Shown here: in pieces, positions 21,216-33,020 of the stretch
Numbering within the stretch: position 1 is the stretch's first letter
Layout of the letters: each line of letters opens with the position of its first letter
Source of the DNA: Phytoseiulus persimilis
Lineage: Eukaryota; Arthropoda; Arachnida; Mesostigmata; Phytoseiidae
Assembly: GCA_037576195.1 (NCBI GenBank)
Contig: CM075102.1
Location: 7,130,001 to 7,194,000 of the forward strand
Reading direction: 5' to 3'
DNA length: 64,000 nucleotides
Translations under genes and position numbers: made by a program
Notes under the pieces: model-generated
Told to the model about the DNA's origin: nothing
Databases searched by the model: none
What the model saw: the letters and a program-made list of their open reading frames with translations, nothing else

Positions 21216-21243
21216 CTCCTGGTTGGCCACCGCTGGTCTAGGC

Positions 21244-21885
21244 AATAGTGCTGCAATGTTAACAGAAAGGCGCGAGTCGTCTGCATTGGTGAGCGCAATC
21301 CGTTCAAGTTGGATTCGCGTCAAATGTTACGGACTATCTCACGGATGGATGCATCCGGGCTGTCGACGAGGCCTGGGTCGTTGTGAACAGGAGTAGGGTG
21401 CTGCACGGCAACCGTGCTTCCGGGGGCTATGAATTGGTAGCCGTGGGAATGGGGTATGGAATGGCTTCATATGCGAGCGAAGATGACGATATTCGGTGTT
21501 CAGCTTTGGTTTCGTTCTCTGAAACCGTTGAGTGAGTGGAGTTACGACTCGACCACGACTCAGGGCGACCCTGAGAGATGTATCTCTTCTTTCAGAATGT
21601 TATACAACGTGGCGGGTCAGGCCAGCGTAAAGAGACTGCTTCGCCTCATCACAAAAGAAGAGGTTCTCCGGTGATTCTGGGAACGATCGATTCGTCTCGT
21701 CTTTCGGTTTAGTCGTTGAGGACGAATGAAGGATTGATGGCGACTGGAACATGAGGGCCACAACGGAACGTTGAATAAACCGAGTTGAGCAGTGAAGCAT
21801 CCAGTTCCTTGCGTTCCTGGGCATTCCCCGGCATCGAGGTACTTTTCTCTCTCTTCACTGGGTCAGCATTCAGCATCATGGTTTC
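21244..21885. other. No recognisable gene
   Basis: Several short frames with no family motifs. A stretch at 21829-21870 (GGCATCGAGGTAC, then TTCACTGGGTCAGCATT) recurs at about 46997-47036, pointing to a dispersed repeat. Confidence 0.4.
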
Positions 21886-22445
21886 TAAAAGTATGGTCAG
21901 ATTGGTCTCGTGATCACCCCTCCAGATTCGGCGAAGGATCGTCAGATCGGTCTCGGAATCACCCCTCCAGATTCGGCGAAGGATCGTCAGATCGGTCTCG
22001 GAATCATCCCTCCAGATTCGGCGAAGTATCGTCAGATCGGTTTCGGAATCACCCCTCCAGAGTTGGAAAGCAATTGCCAGATTGGTCTCAAAATCACCCC
22101 TCCAGAGTTGGAAAGGAATGGCCAGATTGGTCTCGAAATCACCCCTCCAGTGTTGGAAAGTATTGGCCAGATTAGTCCCGGGATCACCCCTCCAGAGTTG
22201 GAAAGTAATGGCCAGATTGGCCTCAAAATCACCCCTCCAGAGTTGGGAAGGAATGGCCAGATTGGTCACAGAATCACCCCTCCAGAGTTGGAAAGTAATG
22301 GCCAGATTGGTCCAAGAATCACCCCTCCAGAGCTGGAAAGAAATGGCCAGATTGGTCTCGGAATCACCCCCCAGAGTTGGAAAGTAATGGCCAGATTAGT
22401 CTCGAAATCACCCCTCCAGAGTTGGAAAGTAATAGCCAGATAATG
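21886..22445 (+). repeat. 45-base minisatellite array, about 12 units
   Basis: Units are of the form CAGATTGGTCTCGGAATCAC followed by CCCTCCAGAGTTGGAAAGTAATGGC. The first units carry an ATTCGGCGAAG spacer, later ones an AGAGTTGGAAAG spacer, so the array changes type along its length. The period of 45 keeps reading frames open by arithmetic. Confidence 0.9.
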
Positions 22446-22849
22446 CGCCGATAATGTTAATAAATAATCTACACCTCCCGACACAGCGTCATGACTTCGT
22501 GCGAAGGTTCGGCGAGAGTTTTCATTGCCTTTCTGAACGCCCAATGCGGCTTTCGCAACATAGTCTTGCGAAAAGAGCAATCCTTGCGCCGCAGGATATA
22601 TTCGTGATCGGAATGAGGCGACACAGACGATTTCCAAAAGAGTATCCTCGAGTTGCATCGTAAGCGGCGAATCAAGGGCGGCGAAACATTGTCAGTCTCT
22701 CGAATCGGTGGAACCATCCACCATCCATCATTTTGCGGTATGTTGCTCATCAGAGAATCCACTGATAGACATTCTTTGTCACTGTCCTTCAGGAACAGTC
22801 AAAAATGGATACGCGATGCTTTGAACTCGTTCTACGGGTCTAGGCCACA

Positions 22850-24300
22850 AGCGCTCAAAAAGTGCACAATGAACGCATTATTTAAAGGGACCGTGAGAGA
22901 GGCTCTGCTGGATAGAGCTGCAGAGCTCAAGCCGGCCGCCATCTTGGCGAACGAATCTCAGCCGAGAGTCTCGGCACTGTGGCGGGAAAGCGCAGAGGCA
23001 AATGAAAACCCTTTCAGAGCCCATAAAACGGAGAAACGCGCGACAGATTGCGATGTATTCCAGACCAGCCAAGAGGCTTCACCCGTAAGTTGAGCAACTG
23101 ATGGGGAAATCGACCCTTAGCTCGCGGGGGGAAGTTTTTTCTGGGCTGTTCTCGAGCCTTTGATGAAAACGATCGAAGAGAAAGACGGATGATTACAAGT
23201 AAGCTCGGAATGGATCGTATTTGGGCTGGTCCATCGACACGGCTGCAGTCAAACTCCATTGCATTCCTCGAACTACGACTGCTGTCGCCTGCAGACACGA
23301 AGCGAAGCCCAATCTTTCAGAGAGAGACATTGAGCAATGACTAGACTCCTCCAGCAGGAGCGCGGCCAGTTACTCTGAGAATCTCTCGAGTACAAACTAA
23401 TGGAAGTATAGCTGTTGCTGGTGGTATTCATTAATCCTCATATGTGTGTTATCCAAGATGCCCTCGGCGGAAAGTTCGTAGTCGAGTCGAAGTCGCTTCC
23501 ATAGCTACTCTTCCCCGACGAACGCTTCATTGGCGGATCGAGTGGCTCAGGGTTCCCATGTCAACTCTATTATGGAGTGCAAACTGCATGCGACGGAAAA
23601 CGCTAGGTTGGTGGTAGAGGCTCGTCGCGTGGAGTTAGGCCGCGCCACTTGTGTGTCGTTCCGCGCCTCTGCCGGTAGATGCCAAACCAGTTGGCTTGCA
23701 TGCACCGCGACTCCAACGGCGCGCTTTATTGAACGGCACTGTTTGGATACACAAGTTATCTAGATTATTGTCTTATGTTGCCACAACGACAAGAACGTAA
23801 CAAACTCCATTCCCCAGGATTGCACATCTCACTGATATTGATTCCAATCCCGACTCGAAGTCCTCTCATAATGTTCAAATATCATATTTTGCTCTGGGGC
23901 CCTTTCTCTGAATGAATCCCAGCCCAGGTCAACCATGACGGCCCTATTCGCCGTCGAAAATCGCCTCTCTGATTCACTGTGAAGGCACCGTCGCTGATCC
24001 GTAGACGAGTTCATGATGAGAATATGTGAAGCAGAAATAGGAGGGATGTAGCAGGACAGCCTTGGCGCAGTCTCTCTGTTGTCTCCATCGGGGCCGCAGA
24101 AAGTTCCTCGTAGGCTGCTCCACATACGGCTTCATATTATAGGTTCCTTGATCCATCAGCCTCCTCCGTTCCGAGCGATGTGACCAAGCGATCGCACTGA
24201 ACTCTCGCCAGAGTCCGATGTTCTGTTAGCGATATTGCTATATTTCTCAGCTCGAAAGATCTCGTTGGAACACCGCCTACATGATGAACGCATTATTTAA
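22850..24300 (-). repeat. Unidentified repeat family, copy A (inverted)
   Basis: Contains AACGCATTATTTAAAGGGAC near 22872, GCCGCCATCTTGGCGAACG and CTCCAGCAGGAGCGCGGCC. The reverse complement is found at 26085-27340. An extra block of about 200 bases at 23560-23770 is missing from the other arm. No recognised protein motif. Confidence 0.7.
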
Positions 24301-25934
24301 AGGGACTGTTAGAGCAGCTCTACCGGACAGCGCCGCAAACCATCTGGGCGAAGCAATCTCGGCATAGAAGCTTGGCGATGAGCCGGACGAAGAGCAGACT
24401 CATAAAGAAACCGGTTCGGAGGAGTGTAGGTCATTGTCTCGAAAAAACATGGCCGCCCAGCAGTCAAATCAGCCTGGGAGAGGGAGAAAGCTGACAGCCG
24501 ATCGGCGGGCGGTTTGATATGTTGAGGGCTCTTGAGAGTGACCAGATTCCCTCGCGCAGCGATGTATTCTCGTGAGCCCAGACTGGCGTAGATTACGAGA
24601 GCGGAACGAACATCCTTCCTGTAGACCATGGAAACCACACGGAAGCGTTCCCGGAAAATAGAATATATGGGAGTCTCAGCCAGAGGAGTTCTTTTCCCTC
24701 CTCCCAAATCAAGCTCTTCGAGATCATGGTTGAGAACGAGGTTCTCGAACTCCAAGATCAAGGCAAGGTCTCCAATATCTGATTCCTAGTTTCGCTCTGG
24801 TTCCTGGAGGCTTTCCATCATCGTCCTAGACATCTGATTGCGGGAGATCGTTCACGATGCTGTCGTCGAGCTCCGACCTGCTCCCCCCGGATATGAGACC
24901 AATGTGGAGAGTTCTCTTGGAATATTTTTCGGAGAATATTAGTTTCGATGTTTGGCAGAAATTATCGTTAGATGCGGATCCAGCGTACGAGCAACATTCA
25001 TCCAGAGGCAGCATCACAGGCCGGCGCTCGCTGATGGCCAGGAAGACTGTTAGTCTTGCAGTATGTGGGGAACTGAATGTTCGATCGAAAGCTCGAGGCG
25101 GGAGCGGGGACCCGATCGGGTACGCTGAGGGAACCGACTAAGTCAGACCGGAGATCGAGGAAGATTCATGCGACTGCAACTTTGAGCGCCGGGAGATTTT
25201 GGTTCTCAGCGCTGAACGGCAGCGCAACAGCTGCCACGCAGCGAAAATTCCCGACCGAATGCAACCGTCGAATCCGAGTACAAAACGACGAAACCCCATT
25301 CATTCCTTCCTTGTGAAGGGTAACAGTTTGGTGGATCAATATAAAGTGACCGTGAGGGCCTTCACAGAACAGAGAGAGAGAGCGGTATCAGCGCCCTTTC
25401 TTCATCGTGTCAAAGCCGTAGGATAGTTCCTTCCCCTACAGTGTAGGAAGAAAAGCAAATGAGTCAAGTTTGACGCTCTCAATAAGATTGCATAGAAATG
25501 TATCGCCCTCAGAAATGCGTCTCCTGACTGGCATCACGGAGTGTGGGGAACCCTCCGACCATTTCCTTGGGGGCACGTTCTGAGAGAATTTCTGATGATA
25601 TAGGAGCGCTGGTGGGCCTCAACTGGTTAACTACAACATAACAAACATCTACTCAAGGCTCATCTTGAGGCGGAGCACAGAGGTAACGCAAATCCCGGAC
25701 CACTCAACTGCGGGGCAATGACTTTGTTGAGCTGACTGTGAGCTGTCACTGCGGTGGACGTCCACCATTGTGCGAGTAACATGGCGCTGGTGAAAAGTTC
25801 TCAAGTTTTCCCGAAGAGCCTTCAACGATACCAACCGCTCGCTCTCCACTGTTTCCCCGCTCCTCCTCTCCCCTACCAAGCTGACGGCAGAACGGCCATG
25901 TTTTTTCGAGACAATGGCCGACCCCCGTTCGGAG
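24301..25934. other. Spacer between inverted repeats; no recognisable gene
   Basis: A 150-residue minus frame at 24309-24761 and several shorter ones show no family motifs. The TGAACGCATTATTTAAAGGG motif recurs at about 24282. Confidence 0.35.
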
Positions 25935-27350
25935 AGCTTGCCGAGGCTGGATACCCAACCTATTGGGAAATGAAATGGATATCATCAATGCTTTGCTTCT
26001 TTTCTATGCGCATTCGGTGGCATTCATCGTGGAACATGCGTTCTGTAGGCGATATTCCAACGAGATCTTCCGAGCTGAGAAATAAGCAATGTCGCTCACA
26101 GAACATCGGACTCTGGCGAGAGTTCAGTGCGATCGCTTGGTTACATCGCTCGGAACGGAGGAGGCTGATGAATCAAGGAACCTATTATATGAAGCCGTAT
26201 GTGGAGCAGCCTACACGGAACTTTCTGCGGCCCCGATGGAGACAATAGAGAGACTGCGCCCAGGCTGTCCTGCTACATCCCTTCTATTCCTGCTTCACAT
26301 ATTCTCATCATGAACTCGTCTACGGATCAGCGACGGTGCCTTCACAGTGAATCAGAGAGACGATTTTCGATGGCGAACAGGGCCGTCATGGTTGACCTGG
26401 GCTGGGCATCATTCAGAGAAAGGGCCCCTGAGCAAAATATGATATTTGAACACTATGAGACGACTTCGGGCCTGGATTGGAATCAATATCAGTGAGATGT
26501 GCAATCCTGGGGAATGGAGTTGACATGGAAACCCTGAGCCACTTGATCCGCCAATGAAGCGTTCTTCGAGGAAGAGTAGATATGGAAGCGACTTCGACTC
26601 GACTACGAACTATCCGCCGAGGGTATCTTGGATAACACACATATGAGCATTGATGAACATCACCAGCAACAGCTATACTTCCATTAGTTTGTACTCGAGA
26701 GATTCTCAGAGTAACTGGCCGCGCTCCTGCTGGAGGAGTCTAGTCATCGCTCAATGTCTCTCTCTGGAAGATTGGGCTTCGCTTCGTGTCTGCAGGCGAC
26801 AGCAGTCGTAGATCGAGGAATGCAATAGAGTTTGACTGCAGCCGTGTCGATGGACCGGACAGGCTTTGAAAGTTGCGGCAACGAATGCGAACTGTCGTAA
26901 TCACCCCTCCAGATTCGGAGAAGAAGCTCCCTGATCGTTCGGCATGGCGATAATCGCAACAATACGGTTCATCCCGAGCTTACTTGTAATCATCCGTCTT
27001 TCTCTTGATCGTTTTCATCAAAGGCTCGAGAACAGCCCAGAGAAAAACTCTCCCCCGCGAGCTAAGGGTCGATTTCCCCATCAGTTGCTCAACATACGGG
27101 TGAAGCCTCTTGGCTGGTCTGGAATACATCGCAATCTGTCGCGCGTTTCTCCGTTTTATGGGCTCTGAAAGGGTTTTCATTTGCCTCGGCGCTTTCCCGC
27201 CGCAGTGCCGAGACTCTCGGCTGAGATTCGTTCGCCAAGATGGCGACCGGCTTGAGCTCTGCAGCTCTATCCAGCAGAGCCTCTCTCACGGTCCCTTTAA
27301 ATAATGCGTTCATTGTGCACTTTTTGAGCGCTTGTGGCCCAGACCCGGCC
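25935..27350 (+). repeat. Unidentified repeat family, copy B
   Basis: Inverted partner of copy A, and a diverged direct relative of 27510-29345 (shared CTCCGTTTT, ATCTTGGCGAAGCAATC, GGTCCCTTTAAATAATGCG). A single 45-base-type unit is embedded near 26895-26930. Confidence 0.65.
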
Positions 27351-27509
27351 GCCTCCCCGGTCGGAGGTCCCTTTAAAAATGCATCCATCCGACTCGATTG
27401 GGTGCAGATTCCCTATACCCCGGCTCGGTCGGCCACCATCTTGGCGAAGCAATCTCGGCGTAGAAGCTTGGAGATGCGGCGCACATAGCGCAGGCTCGGG
27501 AAGAAACCG

Positions 27510-29345
27510 ATTCAAAAGGCTCGCCGAGTCTGTATACCCAACACATCGAAAACATGCAATGGATACTATAAATGCACCCCTTCTTTTACCGTTCGAATAC
27601 TCAGGTTACCGAAAGAGTTTGTATTCATCGTAGAACAAGCGCTTTGTAGACAGTGTCCCATCGAGATCTCCCGAGCTGAGGAATATAGCAACATCTCTCA
27701 CAGGGAACCAGACGCTAGATGGGATCAGTGCGATCGATTGATCAAATCGTCTGGGACGGACGAGGCTGACCGAGAAACTCGCTTCATGGAACCGAACATG
27801 TAGCAGCATGCGACGAAATTTTCGCGGCATGAGTGTAGACAACAGAGAGTCTGCGCCAAGGCTTCCCTGCAATATCCATTCTATTTCTGCTCCACATTTT
27901 CACACGATGGCCCGGTGGCTCGACTGTTCGCCACACATCGCAGAGTGGCGAACAGAGCCCACATGGGTGACCTGGGTTGAGATTCATCGAGAGCAAGAGC
28001 CTCAGAGCGAAAAAGGATATACAAACTATCCGACCGGATACTGAGTAACACACCCATGAGTATAAATGAATATCACCAGCGATAGCGATACTGCCATCAG
28101 TTTGTACTCGAGAATGATTCCTAAGCAGCGTGTGGATGGCTTCAGATATGTTGGTCTGACAAAAGAATGTTCATCCCGTGAGGGAACATAAGCGACTGTC
28201 AAAAAGGTGCTGCTCATCTCGGTTCCCACCCGAGTGTCCGCACTTCCACACCGTACTACGGTCAATGATCCGGAAAAGGGAACTGAGGATAGAAAGTATC
28301 ATGTAGCTATCAAGTGATAGTGATAGGTATGGAGCTCCATGTTACTCATCCCCTCACATATAAGGAAGAATGAACGACGGTAGCATGTGACGGAGTGAAC
28401 CACTGTTGACAAGACCCTGCGTGTATTCAGTTCAAGCCGGCCATAGTTTACCCGAGTGTTCCACGATTACCCAAAGTGAGTCCCGATTCCTATGAGCTAT
28501 GAAAGGCCATCAAAACATCGTCGACCCATCGCGACCATTCATTAGACGATCGGACGCGAGCAGCAGCATCACCGAAGCGTCATGGCCTGCTATCCGTGCC
28601 TGACATTGAGCCTTGTAATGTCAATGGCTTGTCCACGGGTGTTCTACAAGTTCTTGAGACAACCGCTCGGATCTGAAGGATCATTGACGGAATGGTGAAC
28701 AAGCTTTCAGATACGGTTGCTCTCCGCCACAAGAGTATTCTACGGAATTTTTTCTTTATATCGGCTTCCCGTTCCGCCTGTTACTCGAAGAGGTAATCGC
28801 AGTCGTCGCTCAATGTTTTCCTCTGTTGGGTCGGGGTTTTCGCTTCGTGTCTGCTGGCGAGAGCAGCCGTGGACAGAGGAATCCAAAAGAGTTTAACTGA
28901 AAGCGTGTCGATGGACCAAACCAACTACGGTTCATTTCAAGCTTATTTAGAATCATCCGTCCTTCCCTTAGATGGATTTCATCGACGGCTGTAGCGCTGC
29001 TCTGAGAAAATTCTACTTCGGAATCCTCCGCGAGCTTTCGGTCGATTTACCTATCAGTTGCTCAACTTCAGGGTGAAGCCTCAAGGCTGGTCTGAGATAC
29101 ATCGCAATCAGTCGCGCGTTTCTCTCTCTTAGTGGACTCTGAGAAGACTTTCATTTGCCTCTGCTCTCTTCCGCCGCAGTGTCGAACCTGTCGGCTGAGA
29201 TTCGTTCGCCAAGATGGCGGACGGCTTGAGATCTGCAGCTCTATCCAGCTGAGCCTCTCTCACGGTCCCTTTAAATAATGCGTTTATGGTGCACTTTTTG
29301 AGCGCTGGTGGCCTAGACCCCCCTCTTCGACCGCCCCCTCACCAA
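27510..29345 (+). repeat. Unidentified repeat family, copy C (most diverged)
   Basis: 27520-28135 resembles 25940-26720, and 28795-29345 resembles 26740-27330, with unrelated sequence between. It ends with the same CACGGTCCCTTTAAATAATGCG block. Confidence 0.6.
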
Positions 29346-30576
29346 GCGTGAACGAAATGCATTCATTGGTCCAGACAACGAGCCACTGTTTCATGAACAT
29401 GGCGGCACTAACCTAACCGAAATATTCCCTATTGGGTCCCCCCCCCCCCCCGACCTATCGGGTGACGATCACAGTCCCGGAGCAAGGCTGATGGACGCAT
29501 TCTTTTGGGAGGGAGAGAGAGCGCGCGAGCTATGAAATCCGACGGTTTTGTAGTACGGATCGGCAAGGCACCTTCGGGCCCGGCGAAGTACTCGCAAGCA
29601 GATACACAAATATCTCGTTACACTGAGCATCAGCTCAGCCTGTTTCTCAATGAGATTGGGTCGCCTGCTCCCCGCGAGAAAATTGGAATTCATCGATCGA
29701 GGTGCAAAGCTAACTCGGAGGGAAAGGGCAGCCATCGTGGATGACAGTTTTTTTCACGCGCCTTCCGAGACAGTTTCTATTCCAAGCGATCTTCGAGAGT
29801 GGCGTTTGCGACCTTGCATGACCTGAACTTCATTGCTAATTTTCCCTACTCTTCAGTATACTCAAGCTCCCCGGCCTTTCTTGGGTCCATTTCTGGTCTT
29901 TAGAGCTTTCTCGCACCTCGGAGCTTTTCCTATTCTCCATTCTAGATAGGCAGTTTCTGAGCGGCAAGCCAGGCGCTTGCTAGGCCTCAGTTATTATTTG
30001 AGCTGCCATGAAACATGAAGATCACTTTCTACCTGCAGTTTCCGTCAAGCATGTCGCTACCACAATCTCGAACTCCGAGTACAAATGTCCTTCTTCCTTT
30101 TCTGATCAGGATAGATCGGAATCGATGAAAGCTGTCAGACTTCGCAAACTCTCAAAGTTCAAATGCTGTTCCCATCGTTCCGTTCACAACATGCTCGACT
30201 CCGGCGTCCAACAAGTGAGGACACTCTCCGAGGAACGATTCAGGTCTTCGAGTTGTCTTGGCGCTCGCTGGCGGGATGCTCACAATCGAAAGAACCCCTG
30301 TACTCTTCACTCCAGATATTCTAGAATCCCATCCGACGAGGTGTCCGCGTGGGCTGGACTCATAGTCTGTTGCTGTGTCATGTTGAGCCAGGCACGTGCC
30401 CCTGTTTACTTTGAGCCTTCCTTCTCCCCACCTCCTCTCCGCCTGCGCTGGCTAGCTGCCTTCGCCCTATGCACTAGTCTGTTTGGCTCCCGCACTTTAT
30501 TGAGCGGGCCAAGAAACCGCCATTCTGGCGTCTTTCTCTCTACGGTGACCAAAATGACTAGTACCGCGAATCATTA
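29346..30576. other. No recognisable gene; one long uncharacterised open frame
   Basis: A plus frame of 192 codons spans 30008-30586 but has no family motif, is serine/arginine rich, and ends inside the terminal repeat of the next element. A run of C at 29441-29451 is the only notable simple sequence. Confidence 0.35.
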
Positions 30577-30578
30577 TA

Positions 30579-32421
30579 CACTGTAACCCCGCTATAGTAG
30601 ACACGGTTATAGTGGTCTGGTCGGTGGGTTAAGGTCCGACAAGCCGAAAATTCGAACCTGAAACGCACGAAGCCGAAAAATCGAGCCCGAAAAGCATGAT
30701 GCCGAAAAGCATGAAGCCGGAAACCTCCTCTCCCAACGGCGGAGTGTTCGGGACTGGTTTGGCGGGATGGGATTTCTGTATCGTTTCGTCGATGTGTACC
30801 TTTGTGAGACTCATTTGGATGACACGCACCTGCTTCGAAGAATCAGTGTTCCGATGCCGGTTTTCCCTCTTCGGTGGGAAAGAACAAGGTGTTGTAACAG
30901 CGTATTCTGCGAATAGTACTGGAGCTGGAGGTGAATATTCCTCTTCAGTTCTAGCGAGTTGACCTCGGAAACTTCAAGATTCGCGCTCAGCAGATTGCTT
31001 CCTGTAGCAGCTACACCTTTGCTCAGTTCGAACTAGGGACCGTAGATGCGGAAGAGCGAGGACGTGAGCGAGGCAGAAGAAGTAGGCAGGCTGAGCATAA
31101 CGAAGGTGCAATTCCTCCCCGCTAAGCCAGTCCCGACCGCTCCGCTGTTGGGAGAGGAGGTTTTCGGCTTCACGCTCTTCAACTTCATGCCTTTCGGCTT
31201 CATGCTTTTCGGGCTCGACTTTTCGGCTTCATGCATTTCTAGCTCGATTTTTCGGCATCCAGGGTATACACCGGTCGGTGGGACTTGGCCGAGCCTATGG
31301 GACTTCCCATTGAATCCAACTCGGATCCTGAAAACTCGGTTATAGTGGACAGAAATTTCACACCGTTTCCAACAATGACTCAGAATAATCCTCGGATGTC
31401 GGGCACCCCAAGAGGACCAGAACCGCGCAATCACTAGCGTGCAGAGGCGGGTGGGGCGTACTCTGGCTGCTGCTCCGGTTCGGTCCGGTCAGAGAGGGTT
31501 GGCACTTCCCAATCGTTGGCTGTTCCGCCCCGGTCGTCTCGCGACATTTGCCCGACACTGCGCGTAGTTGTTATGGTTGTGCTGGAAGCCCAAGTAGCGC
31601 AGCATTGCGAGTGCCGAGCATCACTGCAAGTCGGATCACGTGACGTCACTAGTCGAAGTTTTGAAGGACTGTTTCAAGATGAATTTTCTCGGTAAAGCAT
31701 TCGTTATCTGTGATTTTGGCAACTCTAATGACTCACAGAAGTCTCATGACTTTGATGAGTCGCGTGGGTATTGATGGCGGTCGCCCTTAGTGAATGGCTT
31801 TCGGCGCGACATTCCGTCCGAGTGCAGAGTCGGCTGCTTTCGGAATTTGGATTTCATAACCGAGACCGTTGAGCCGACGCTGGGGAGAGCCTTGGCGGGA
31901 AGACTAGTCTGCCCCGAATTGTCAGGAAAGGCGAAGCGCATTGCGCTGAGTGTGGACAAGAAGGTCTGAGCAACGTGGAGACCTTCTTGAGCCGTCAGCG
32001 GTCCGAGTACATATGTCAAACCAGCACCAGTGTCTTCCACGTCGAAGGATAACCCCGTTCCAATGTTCACAATGTCCATTCTGAATAAATCCACTCGTTC
32101 TCATCCCGACCTTTAGATAAGCTTTCATCGATTGATGAGTCACGCTCAGTTACCATGTTCGTTTTGAGGGGACGCACTCACGTATGTCAGTCGCAGACAT
32201 TCACACGGTCCAGCGGAGTTCGGAACTCACAAACTACACTTTTACTTCGAGACCTCATTCCAAGGGAAGAGTCTCCCTCGCTGCACACATCCAAAAGATG
32301 CAGCTGTTTACATATAGAGCGTTCATGCGAGTCCACTATGAACACTCGGATTTAGTGGACCTCGGTTATAGTGGACTCTTTTCGTTGGTCCCTTGCAGTC
32401 CACTGTAGCGGGGTTTCGCTG
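30579..32421 (+). mobile_element. TA-flanked element with pogo/Tigger-like ends
   Basis: Left end CACTGTAACCCCGCTATAGT and the reverse complement of the right end, CAGCGAAACCCCGCTACAGT, are inverted repeats. TA flanks both sides (30577-30578, 32422-32423). GGTTATAGTGG motifs repeat subterminally on both sides. No transposase is recognisable inside, so it appears non-autonomous. It contains foldback copy 3. Confidence 0.8.
30627..31272 (+). mobile_element. Foldback element copy 3, 646 bases
   Basis: Begins GGTTAAGGTCC and ends TATACACC, with a perfect 8-base duplication GGTCGGTG (30619-30626, 31273-31280). The inner organisation is the same as copies 1 and 2. It is nested in the Tigger-like element, so it is the younger of the two. 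Confidence 0.88.
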
Positions 32422-32434
32422 TATCCGGTCAAGA

Positions 32435-33020
32435 GAGCGTCAGGGAGTGGGTTTTCAGCAGGTTTTGCTGATTCCGGATGTTCCACGGCTCAGAATATGA
32501 TTTTCCCTGGCTCGGGGCCTTCCACCATCGAACATCCTGGAGTTTTAGCATGAAATTCGATGAATTCAGGGTGACCAACGACAGTTTTTTAGTTTTTCAA
32601 CCTTGACCCCCGGATATTTTCCGATCTGTTTACCGCACTGTGACACAAACTAGTAAGTAGTCAACCTCCACGAACTGGGTTGGAAACATTCACTTTGAAG
32701 ATGGTCATTTTGAAGGTATTCAAATCGATCGTAAAAAAACTCTGAGGGACGCATCGGAAAGCTGGATTCACGGGCTTTCCAGATCCCACTTTATGAGCTC
32801 CGAACTCCTTTAGATCACGGAGATATGAGTATTTTAAATTTCCGAATCTCGCTCGGTTTTCATCGGTCCAGTAGATGTTCCATGCTATAAGAAAAACCAA
32901 GGCAGCTAGGAGCCCGCCGACTGGACAGAAAGTGTTCTCTTGGGATGGGGTATCCGCCACAATATATCTCATTCGAATCCCCGACCCAAGGCCAAAAGTT
33001 CCGAGACCCTCTCAAACCCG
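32435..33020 (-). repeat. Third copy of the palindrome-arm / hAT subterminal sequence
   Basis: Shares CCACGGCTCAGAATATGATT, CATCGGTCCAG, GAAAGTGTTCTCTTGGGATG and GGCCAAAAGTTCCGAGACCC with the right arm at 20600-21200, in the same orientation. It lacks the 45-base units present in the arms. Confidence 0.8.

Larger units (their letters stand above)
11079..21235 (+). mobile_element. hAT-bounded 10.16 kb composite element
   Basis: The left terminus CAACGGTGGCCAACC and the reverse complement of the right terminus, CAGCGGTGGCCAACC, differ at one base and are typical hAT ends. Both are flanked by the same 8 bases, GTCTAGGC (11071-11078 and 21236-21243). A hAT C-terminal dimerisation domain lies inside at 17574-17795. 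The interval is far longer than a normal hAT (2.5-5 kb) and contains two foldback copies, a FLYWCH/MULE pseudogene, a pogo fragment, a palindromic MITE and a large palindrome next to the right end. It probably grew by nested insertion after it landed. Confidence 0.7.

Noticed and set aside
30008..30586. 192-codon open frame considered as a gene
   Set aside because: No domain, signal or splice context, and it runs into the terminal repeat of a transposon.
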